From positions 1-13,706 of the forward strand of contig JAEYNI010000067.1 in the NCBI GenBank assembly GCA_023412635.1: 13,706 bases of DNA, written 5' to 3'. The notes beneath the pieces are model-generated. The model searched no databases, had not been told where the DNA came from, and saw only the letters and a program-made list of their open reading frames with translations. Made by a program: the position numbers and the translations under genes. The stretch is from Bacillota bacterium. GTDB taxonomy: Bacteria > Bacillota > Clostridia > Acetivibrionales > DSM-1351. Position 1 is the first letter of the stretch; each line of letters begins with the position of its first letter. Shown here piece by piece: positions 8,023-13,706 of this stretch.

Positions 8023-8653
8023 AAAACAAAGGGTCGTTGAAATATTGAGAGTGTTAGATGAACTCTATCCAAATGCAGAGTGCTCACTTGAATATGATAA
8101 TCCGTTACAGCTGTTGATCTCGACTCAGCTGGCTGCACAGTGTACAGATGCACGAGTTAACATGGTTGCAAAGGATTTATATAAGAAGTATCAGACCGCT
8201 AAGGATTTTGCAAATGCGGATCTTTCTGAACTGGAACAGGATATTAGATCAACCGGTTTCTACAGAAACAAAGCAAAGAACATTATAGCCTGCTGTAAGC
8301 AACTCGTTGAAAAGTATGACGGCAAAATCCCTGACAATATGGTCGAGTTGCTGCAACTGCCTGGTGTGGGAAGAAAAACTGCAAATCTCGTACTTTACGA
8401 GATATATGGTGTTCAGGGAGTAGTGGTCGATACACATGCTAAAAGGCTTTCAAACCATTTAGGGCTAACAAAAAATGAAGATCCTGAAAAGATAGAATAT
8501 GATTTGCAAAAAATTGTACCAAAGGAAAGATGGGCTGATTTTTGCCACAGACTTGTTTTTCATGGGAGAGAAGTTTGTAACGCTAGAAAACCTGACTGTG
8601 AGAATTGTAAAATAAACAGCTTATGTGATCGCTATAAAAAAATTAAGGGTTAA
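8015..8653 (+). CDS. nth: Endonuclease III, base-excision repair DNA glycosylase/AP lyase
   Basis: 212 residues, the standard length. Endonuclease III removes oxidised pyrimidines from DNA and cleaves the abasic strand. The helix-hairpin-helix LPGVGRKTAN (115-124) contains the catalytic Lys (K121). The second catalytic residue is D139 in VVVDTHAKR. The 4Fe-4S cluster ligands follow the exact family spacing C-x6-C-x2-C-x5-C (C188, C195, C198, C204). The ATG overlaps the end of glgA (ATGAATAA, 8015-8022), with a weak ribosome site (GAGAG, 8004-8008), so expression probably depends on translation of glgA. The linkage to glycogen synthesis is likely operonic rather than functional. Confidence 0.97.
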   Translation: MNKKQRVVEILRVLDELYPNAECSLEYDNPLQLLISTQLAAQCTDARVNMVAKDLYKKYQTAKDFANADLSELEQDIRSTGFYRNKAKNIIACCKQLVEKYDGKIPDNMVELLQLPGVGRKTANLVLYEIYGVQGVVVDTHAKRLSNHLGLTKNEDPEKIEYDLQKIVPKERWADFCHRLVFHGREVCNARKPDCENCKINSLCDRYKKIKG

Positions 8654-8679
8654 ATCTACTATTAAAGTGGGGATGGTAA

Positions 8680-10788
8680 ATGCCTAGTAAACCAAAGACA
8701 GCAAAGCAGGAAGAAAAAAAAGATAACTATAACCCGGAAGAACTTATATTTGCACTGGACATAGGGACAAGGACTGTAGTAGGAATTGTCGGGTACTACG
8801 AAAGGGAAATTTTTAAAGTAATCGCAGCAGAAGTTTATGAGCATAAAAGCCGTGCAATGCTTGATGGACAGATTCATGACATAAATAAAGTTGCCGAGGT
8901 TGTCAGGGAGGTAAAAAACAGGCTAGAGGCTGTACTTGGGCTGCCATTGACAAAAGTTGCCATTGCTGCGGCCGGAAGAGTATTAAGGACCAGTCAAACA
9001 AAGCTTGAATATGAAATTGAGCAGGGAAGGGAAATAACAGCAGATATAGTCGGCAGTATGGAGGTTGACGCCATCCAGAACGCTCAGATACAGTTGGACA
9101 ATGAGCTCTCAAATGAGGAGAAGGTTCCGTTTTATTGTGTAGGCTATAGTGTTGTAAATTACTTTCTAAACGGATATGTTATATCTTCTCTGTTAGGGCA
9201 TAAAGGCAAAAAAATAGGCGTTGAGGTCTTGGCTACCTTTTTACCGCACGTTGTAGTTGACAGTCTGTATACAGTTATGAACAGAGTAGGCTTGCAGGTG
9301 TCAGGTCTTACTCTTGAGCCGATAGCTGCTATAAGTGTAACAATACCAAAGGACCTCAGACTGCTAAACTTAGTTTTGGTAGATATAGGCGCGGGAACTT
9401 CCGATATTGCCATAACCAAGGACGGGTCTGTAGTTGCTTATGGAATGGTGCCGACAGCCGGAGATGAGATAACAGAAAGAATTGCACAGGAATACCTTGT
9501 TGATTTCAACACTGCTGAAAGAATAAAAATATCTATATCCTCAAAATCAGAAGTAATAAAATATTCCGATATTTTAGGAAAGAAACACCAAATTAATAGA
9601 ACACAAGCTCTGGAAGTTTTAGAGCCTGCTATTGAATTACTGGCAAACAGTATTGCTGAAAAAATTCTGGATTATAATCAAAAGGCTCCAAATGCTGTAT
9701 TTTTAATAGGCGGAGGAAGTCAGATTCCTGGGCTTACAGAAAAGATAGCAAACAGATTGGGTATCAATTCCGATAGAGTTGCAGTGCGAGGAAGAGACGT
9801 CATTCACAATATTAAAACCAAGCTGAAAAAGTTGTCAGGGCCAGAATCAATTACTCCTTTTGGAATAGCTATGATGGCTCATTCAAAAAAGGGACAGGAC
9901 TTCTTAACTGTAACAGTTAATGGAGAAAAGATTCAGCTGTTAAACTCTAAAAAGCTTACAGTTGCAGATGCTTTAATATTGATTGGTTTTAATCCGGACA
10001 AGCTGATCGGAAGAACAGGTAAATCATTAAAATTTAGTATTAACGGGAATCCGATGTTTGTTAAAGGAGAACATGGTATTGCTGCAGAAATAACCGTCAA
10101 TAATTCACCTGCCAGCCTTGATTCGATCATATCTGTCGGAGATAATATCGTTGTAAAACCGGCAATCAATGGAAAGAGTGCAGTTAAGAGAATAAGTGAC
10201 TATGCCGTTAACCCAATTGGACTTACAATAAGCCTAAATGGCGATGTTTTGAAGCTGGTTCCAAAGGTAATTGTTAATGGTGAAGTAAGGAATTCTGAAG
10301 CGGAAATTAATGATGGGGATGATATAACTCTTAATGAAATAATTAAGCTTGGTCAACTTGCTGCTGAATTCAACTTGAAATTGGATGACGGGCTTTTGTT
10401 GGTGAATGGTGAGCCTAAGGATAGGGAGTATGTGCTTGAAGAAAATGATAGGATAACTGTCTGGGAGAAAGAAAGGAATCAAGATAGTCAGACAGATAAC
10501 ATTGCTCAAGCATGTTTACAGCCTTCAAGCGACTCAGTTTTAAATGAAGCTGGTGCAGTAGGCCATATTGGAGACAAGGGGTTTGTAATAACTGTAAACG
10601 GTGACAAAATCAAACTGGATGATAACAAACAATACATTTTTGTCGATGTGTTTAGTTATATAGATTTTGATTTAACTTCACCTAAAGGAAACATAGTATT
10701 AAAACTAAACGGCAGAGTAGCAAATTTTACAGACAACATAGTATCTGGCGATGAGATAGAGATATATTGGGAAAAGTTCAGAACTTAA
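8680..10788 (+). CDS. FtsA-like actin-fold protein with a long C-terminal beta-grasp-like repeat region
   Basis: 702 residues against about 410-440 for classical FtsA. Residues 22-400 carry the actin/FtsA fold: phosphate-1 motif FALDIGTRTVVGIVG (24-38), an SHS2-like insertion (about 95-185, including YCVGYSVVNYFLNGY), phosphate-2 LVDIGAGTSDIAIT (233-246), and the adenosine motif VFLIGGGSQIPGL (340-352). The last 300 residues contain repeated units with a VNG/LNG turn, an acidic/hydrophobic stretch and a GD-I ending: VTVNGEKIQL (411-420) to VGDNIVVK (486-493), ISLNGD (517-522) to DGDDITL (545-551), LLVNGE (573-578) to ENDRITVWE (588-596), and ITVNGDKIKL (637-646) to SGDEIEIYWE (689-698). The usual C-terminal amphipathic membrane-binding helix of FtsA is not seen. 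GGGGA (8669-8673) lies 6 bp before the ATG. A polymerising or membrane-scaffold role is possible. It is probably not the division FtsA itself, because ftsZ is not adjacent. I know of clostridial proteins annotated as FtsA with extended length; the function is not established. Confidence 0.85.
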   Translation: MPSKPKTAKQEEKKDNYNPEELIFALDIGTRTVVGIVGYYEREIFKVIAAEVYEHKSRAMLDGQIHDINKVAEVVREVKNRLEAVLGLPLTKVAIAAAGRVLRTSQTKLEYEIEQGREITADIVGSMEVDAIQNAQIQLDNELSNEEKVPFYCVGYSVVNYFLNGYVISSLLGHKGKKIGVEVLATFLPHVVVDSLYTVMNRVGLQVSGLTLEPIAAISVTIPKDLRLLNLVLVDIGAGTSDIAITKDGSVVAYGMVPTAGDEITERIAQEYLVDFNTAERIKISISSKSEVIKYSDILGKKHQINRTQALEVLEPAIELLANSIAEKILDYNQKAPNAVFLIGGGSQIPGLTEKIANRLGINSDRVAVRGRDVIHNIKTKLKKLSGPESITPFGIAMMAHSKKGQDFLTVTVNGEKIQLLNSKKLTVADALILIGFNPDKLIGRTGKSLKFSINGNPMFVKGEHGIAAEITVNNSPASLDSIISVGDNIVVKPAINGKSAVKRISDYAVNPIGLTISLNGDVLKLVPKVIVNGEVRNSEAEINDGDDITLNEIIKLGQLAAEFNLKLDDGLLLVNGEPKDREYVLEENDRITVWEKERNQDSQTDNIAQACLQPSSDSVLNEAGAVGHIGDKGFVITVNGDKIKLDDNKQYIFVDVFSYIDFDLTSPKGNIVLKLNGRVANFTDNIVSGDEIEIYWEKFRT

Positions 10789-10815
10789 AAATATATTGCT
10801 GGATGTGGAGGAACT

Positions 10816-12507
10816 ATGAGTAAAATACAAAAATATGAAAGGGTTTTAATTAACCTTTGTTGGGTATTTATTGTATTGCTGATAGCCGGTTATGCTATCA
10901 GGGATGCTTTTAACATTGAGTCGAAGATATTGATTAAACAGGGACTAATGTTGAATGTATCAATTATTATTTTATTTATGCTTAATGTGATTAAAACAAC
11001 AACTACTAATAGTTTGTCCAGATACACAGACAAAGTATTTTTTATTTTCAGATATTGTGAAGTAGGTATTCTGTCGGTATTAACATTGAACAAGTATGGA
11101 GGCATAGATTCTGCCATTTTATTGATTCCGTTGATTTTCCTAAGTTTACATAAAGGTGAAAAGGCAGGATACATGCTATTATCCTTTAGCGCGGTTATTA
11201 AGTTCGGATACCTGTTTGTAGATTTCATACTGATAGACAACACTCCTTCCTTCCGCCTGCTGATATATGATTTGTTTTTGATGCTCTTTGCATATTTTAT
11301 ACTTTTTGCAATAATAAAAATGAGTTCTTCTGTATACACCAACAACGTCACACGTGAAATGGAGAATGCCAGGCTGGTTATTGAACTTGGAGAAAAGTAC
11401 GAACAACTTGAGGTGGCTCAGAACGAAGCTAAGAGTCAATACGACAAGTTAATGGTAACAAATCAAAAGCTTGAAGAAACAAATCGTCGGTTAACTTCAA
11501 GTATTGCCGAATTCTATACACTTCAGCAGATAAGTGAAGCTATTGGTTCAATTCTGGATATAAATGATCTTTTGAATTTTGTTAATGATGTAATAATTGG
11601 AGTTATGGGAGTTAATTACTCAACAATAGTTTTACTTGACCATAAGAAGAACCGGCTTAAGGTACAATTTACGAATATTCAAAAGAAGGAAGATTTAGCT
11701 GTTTTAAATGATAATATAAATTGCAGATTTTTACTTGATATTTTGGAAAATGAAAAACCGGTCATGGAGAATTCTGTTATTCCCAATAACTTTGATTTTA
11801 TTAAAACCCGTGAAATCGGTTCTTTCATATGTTTACCTTTAAGCTCCAAATCCAGAAAATTTGGTGTTACTCTGATTGAACACAAGAACACTAATACCTT
11901 TGATGAAAACAACCTGAGACTTTTAGTCACGATTGGAAAGCAGATAAGTATGGCCATTGAAAATGCTGAACTTTACGCTAATCTGCAGGAAATGGCTACA
12001 ATAGACGGACTTACAGGAGTGTTTAACAGGGTATACTTCCATCAGAAATTCGTTGATGAATATAATGCGGCTAAAACTCTTGGATATGATTTGACACTTG
12101 TTATCCTTGACATCGACAAATTTAAAAAGTTTAACGATACATTTGGTCATCTTTTTGGAGATGTGGTTCTAAAAAGTGTAGCTCAAACTGTTAAGAGCAA
12201 TCTCAGATCTACAGATACCATAGCCAGATTTGGCGGAGAGGAGTTTGTCATAATTCTTCCAAGAACCACTGCCTCTGAGGCTTATGAAAAGATTGAGGAT
12301 TTACGCATTAAAATAGCAAATAACATAATAAGAGATAATCTTATTTCTGCTTCAGTTACAGCCAGCTTCGGTATTTCCTGCTTCCCGGATATTTCAGCAA
12401 ATCATATGGAACTGATAAAAGATGCGGATAATGCCTTGTACAAAGCTAAAGAGAGTGGAAGAAACTGTGTTAAAATCGCTACCACAGCTGACAAAACAGA
12501 AGGCTGA
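10816..12507 (+). CDS. Membrane GAF/GGDEF protein, predicted diguanylate cyclase
   Basis: 563 residues. GGDEF domains make c-di-GMP from two GTP. The N-terminal 170 residues are hydrophobic, with about five membrane segments (roughly 9-28, 43-60, 72-92, 98-138 and 146-167). A coiled coil (about 178-228) follows, then a GAF-like domain (about 232-385) and the GGDEF domain (about 390-553). The active site reads GGEEF (473-477), a functional variant. Metal-binding acidic residues are in LDIDKFKKFND (D432, D434 region), and NALYKAKESGRN near the end is typical. The inhibitory I-site RSTD (464-467) lies exactly five residues before GGEEF, so product feedback inhibition is predicted. GGAGG (10807-10811) lies 4 bp before the ATG. 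It is the last gene of the probable operon whose first gene encodes the opposing HD-GYP enzyme. No terminator is visible after it; its stop codon abuts that of the convergent gene. Confidence 0.93.
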   Translation: MSKIQKYERVLINLCWVFIVLLIAGYAIRDAFNIESKILIKQGLMLNVSIIILFMLNVIKTTTTNSLSRYTDKVFFIFRYCEVGILSVLTLNKYGGIDSAILLIPLIFLSLHKGEKAGYMLLSFSAVIKFGYLFVDFILIDNTPSFRLLIYDLFLMLFAYFILFAIIKMSSSVYTNNVTREMENARLVIELGEKYEQLEVAQNEAKSQYDKLMVTNQKLEETNRRLTSSIAEFYTLQQISEAIGSILDINDLLNFVNDVIIGVMGVNYSTIVLLDHKKNRLKVQFTNIQKKEDLAVLNDNINCRFLLDILENEKPVMENSVIPNNFDFIKTREIGSFICLPLSSKSRKFGVTLIEHKNTNTFDENNLRLLVTIGKQISMAIENAELYANLQEMATIDGLTGVFNRVYFHQKFVDEYNAAKTLGYDLTLVILDIDKFKKFNDTFGHLFGDVVLKSVAQTVKSNLRSTDTIARFGGEEFVIILPRTTASEAYEKIEDLRIKIANNIIRDNLISASVTASFGISCFPDISANHMELIKDADNALYKAKESGRNCVKIATTADKTEG

Positions 12508-13188
12508 TTACTTTACCTTAAAGGAATCAACCATTTTCCAAAACATATTGTAGTCATTTTTATCATAATTTTTTTCTGGAATATAGTAGCTGATTCGATA
12601 AAACTTGGAGCCTTTAGTCAGGAACACCTCCAGGTTTTTGTATTTTTCATTTGTACTTTCGGTAGTATATTCCCAAAAGTAGCCATTCAGGCCGTTTACT
12701 TTAATCTTTTTAGAGACGAAATCAATAAATTCATTCATAGCAGCTTCCTTGGAAGACTCGAGAAAGCTTTCCAGGGACTGGGGCATGTGCCAGACTTGAA
12801 CAAAACCGTAGAATTTCTTGTCATCTGTGTTCTGAAAATCTATGTGATATAATATCTCACTACCCGGAAAACTCTGTTCATTAAGCTTAAATAAGGAAGG
12901 ATAGCTAAACACAAAACCCTCCTCAACAGACTTGAATTCAACAAAGTTTTTATAATTATTGTTACTCGCCTGAATGTATGGTGAAGAGTCACTGTATTTT
13001 GAATAAATATTTTTGATGCTCATTTTCGAGGGGTAGGACAGAGATATACTACTATTAATACTTATAGTGTACTGTATAGTATTATCATATAGTAGTTCTG
13101 CTCCAATTAAAAATAGTATCCATAATATAATTATAGCAATCAAAATAACTAACTTTCTTTTATAGTTTGAGATAATTATGACGTTCAT
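12508..13188 (-). CDS. Small membrane-anchored extracytoplasmic protein of unknown function
   Basis: 226 residues. A basic N-terminus (NYKRKL) precedes one membrane segment (about 12-34, VILIAIIILWILFLIGAELL), which acts as an uncleaved anchor or signal. No lipoprotein Cys follows. The rest is a soluble domain rich in Tyr, Phe, Ser and Asn. The pattern of a FSYPSLFKLNE-type strand early, an FVQVWHMPQSLESF stretch in the middle, and a final NMFWKMVDSFKVK resembles PsbP-like domains in clostridial membrane proteins. I offer this as a possible fold only. GGGGGA (minus-strand read of 13194-13199) lies 5 bp before the ATG at 13188. It is the only complete minus-strand gene in the window. It converges on the GGDEF gene with no spacer and diverges from spoVM, whose context could suggest a sporulation role, but nothing in the protein itself shows that. 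Confidence 0.75.
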   Translation of the reverse strand: MNVIIISNYKRKLVILIAIIILWILFLIGAELLYDNTIQYTISINSSISLSYPSKMSIKNIYSKYSDSSPYIQASNNNYKNFVEFKSVEEGFVFSYPSLFKLNEQSFPGSEILYHIDFQNTDDKKFYGFVQVWHMPQSLESFLESSKEAAMNEFIDFVSKKIKVNGLNGYFWEYTTESTNEKYKNLEVFLTKGSKFYRISYYIPEKNYDKNDYNMFWKMVDSFKVK

Positions 13189-13376
13189 ACGAATCCCCCA
13201 TCTTAGCCTATAGGCGCGTACACAAGCGAATTTGAAAATATACTTGTACTATATATTTATTCAGCTTGTATTGAAATTAGACAGTTTTGTGAAAAAGATT
13301 TTCTAATATTATACACGAAATTTAAATTCGGGGAATATGATAAATAGTAAGGAGCCATTGTGGGGGGAGTGTAATA
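13189..13376. other. Divergent intergenic region between the minus-strand gene and spoVM
   Basis: This 188-bp A+T-rich stretch must hold promoters for both flanking genes. A perfect 10-bp palindrome, GCCTATAGGC (13206-13215), lies about 20 bp upstream of the minus-strand start codon. No sporulation sigma-E match (ATATT with CATACA at 13-15 bp) was convincing by eye. A modest vegetative candidate for spoVM is listed separately. I see no coding potential here. Confidence 0.6.
13287..13315 (+). promoter_or_regulatory. Weak candidate promoter upstream of spoVM
   Basis: TTGTGA (13287-13292) and TATACA (13310-13315) are separated by 17 bp, each matching four of six consensus positions of the vegetative promoter. 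The start would lie about 55 bp upstream of the spoVM ATG. In Bacillus subtilis, spoVM is under sporulation sigma-E control, and no clear site of that kind was found here, so this call is tentative. Confidence 0.22.
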
Positions 13377-13448
13377 ATGAAGATAGTAGTTGTTAAAATG
13401 CCAAAATTTTTCGGAAGCATATTGAAAAAGGTGTTTAGAATCGGCTGA
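13377..13448 (+). CDS. spoVM: SpoVM, 23-residue spore-coat anchoring peptide
   Basis: A 23-codon gene beginning MKIVVVKMPKFFG and ending in KKVFRIG. SpoVM is a tiny amphipathic helix made in the mother cell. It sits on the convex forespore membrane and recruits SpoIVA to start coat assembly. The match to Bacillus subtilis SpoVM (26 residues, MKFYTIKLPKFLGG at the N-terminus) is clear: M1, K2, K7, P9, K10, F11 and G13 are shared, and P9 is the residue known to matter for membrane-curvature recognition. The C-terminal half alternates hydrophobic and basic residues, as expected. A strong ribosome site (GGGGGGAG, 13362-13369) lies 7 bp before the ATG. The gene converges on rpmB, the same neighbourhood as in B. 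subtilis, which supports the call. Confidence 0.9.
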   Translation: MKIVVVKMPKFFGSILKKVFRIG

Positions 13449-13540
13449 TTAATTACTGATGAAAAATAAGAGCTTTTCCAGTCTGTATAGATGAGGCTTT
13501 AAGCTGCAAAATTTGAGATATATAAAGAAAAAATAAAGAT

Positions 13541-13576
13541 AAAAATAAAAAAGCGTTAGGACGCTTTTTTATTTTT
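13541..13576. terminator. Bidirectional terminator between spoVM and rpmB
   Basis: AAAAATAAAAAAGCGT (13541-13556) is a perfect 16-bp inverted repeat of ACGCTTTTTTATTTTT (13561-13576) around a TAGG loop. The GC-containing core next to the loop, with A-tract on one side and T-tract on the other, gives a U-tailed hairpin on both strands. It therefore can end transcription from spoVM and from rpmB. It lies 19 bp beyond the rpmB stop codon. Confidence 0.9.
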
Positions 13577-13595
13577 AAAAATTAACGTAATCAAA

Positions 13596-13706
13596 TTAGA
13601 TAGCTCTGGTAACTTTGTTTGAACGAAGACACCTTGTGCATATGTTAATTGATTTTGGTGTGCCATTATCAATTATCTTTATTTTTCTTACATTAGGTTT
13701 CCATGT
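13596..13706 (-). CDS. rpmB: Ribosomal protein L28, C-terminal part (gene enters from the right edge)
   Basis: The last 36 codons plus TAA are visible on the minus strand; the N-terminal part, about 26 residues, lies beyond the window. L28 is a protein of the large ribosomal subunit. The visible segment starts TWKPNVRKIKIIDNGTPKSI and ends with the hallmark INICTRCLRSNKVTRAI, in which the CTRC pair is the second half of the zinc-binding Cys set found in four-Cys L28 proteins. The partner Cys pair would be in the missing part. Length, composition and the convergent spoVM neighbour all agree. Confidence 0.95.
   Translation of the reverse strand, partial: TWKPNVRKIKIIDNGTPKSINICTRCLRSNKVTRAI

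Noticed and set aside
10890..11351. 153-codon open frame on the minus strand
   Set aside because: It lies entirely opposite the membrane region of the GGDEF protein; its composition is that of antisense to a hydrophobic coding region and it has no ribosome site or recognisable domain.
12511..12523. CTTTA-CCT-TAAAG hairpin as a terminator for the convergent genes
   Set aside because: The stem is only five mostly A-T pairs and no U-tract follows on either strand.
13238..13341. Sporulation sigma-E or sigma-K promoter for spoVM
   Set aside because: Several ATATT-like and AATATGAT-like words occur, but none pair at the 13-15 bp (sigma-E) or about 16 bp (sigma-K) spacing with a good -10, so I could not support a specific site.
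1..13706. Mobile elements, CRISPR arrays, tRNA or rRNA genes, riboswitches
   Set aside because: No transposase, integrase, spaced direct repeats, cloverleaf or long structured leader was seen on either strand; all long open frames are accounted for by housekeeping, signalling or sporulation genes.

Overview
The window reads as chromosomal DNA of a low-GC, endospore-forming, anaerobic Firmicute of the class Clostridia. The direct evidence is spo0A, spoVM, Gram-positive style Shine-Dalgarno sites (AAGGAG, GGAGG) and A+T-rich intergenic DNA with U-tailed hairpins. The set of genes (clostridial Spo0A next to a two-component system, a clostridial long FtsA-like protein, and a glgA/nth pair) makes me think of the cellulolytic Ruminiclostridium group. 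That placement is inference from memory, not from a search.

Left part (1-4930): the 3' nine-tenths of spo0A, the master sporulation regulator, ends in a strong terminator. An OmpR-type response regulator and its membrane histidine kinase follow, 3 bp apart, driven by an extended -10 promoter with a direct repeat just upstream. After 71 bp comes a membrane-anchored HtrA/DegP-type serine protease with an unusually long polar N-terminal tail, closed by its own terminator. The sensor/regulator/HtrA order recalls the CssRS-HtrA envelope-stress logic of Bacillus, but whether this pair controls this protease is inference.

Central part (4930-12507): five co-directional genes with gaps of 21, -8, 26 and 27 bp form a probable operon. 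They are a membrane GAF/HD-GYP phosphodiesterase, glycogen synthase GlgA (GTG start), endonuclease III (4Fe-4S), a 702-residue FtsA-like actin-fold protein with about 300 extra C-terminal residues built from beta-grasp-like repeats, and a membrane GAF/GGDEF diguanylate cyclase with an intact I-site. The operon thus begins with an enzyme predicted to break down c-di-GMP and ends with one predicted to make it.

Right part (12508-13706): a minus-strand gene for a small membrane-anchored protein of unknown function converges on the operon with no intergenic base. Next is a 188-bp spacer and then a 23-codon gene recognised as spoVM, which encodes the amphipathic peptide that anchors spore-coat assembly. 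A bidirectional terminator separates spoVM from the C-terminal end of rpmB (ribosomal protein L28), which enters from the right on the minus strand. The spoVM/rpmB convergence is the same neighbourhood known in Bacillus subtilis.

No rRNA, tRNA, CRISPR array, insertion sequence or phage gene was seen. I see no wholly new system. The most unusual items are the repeat-tailed FtsA-like protein and its operon bracketed by opposing c-di-GMP enzymes.
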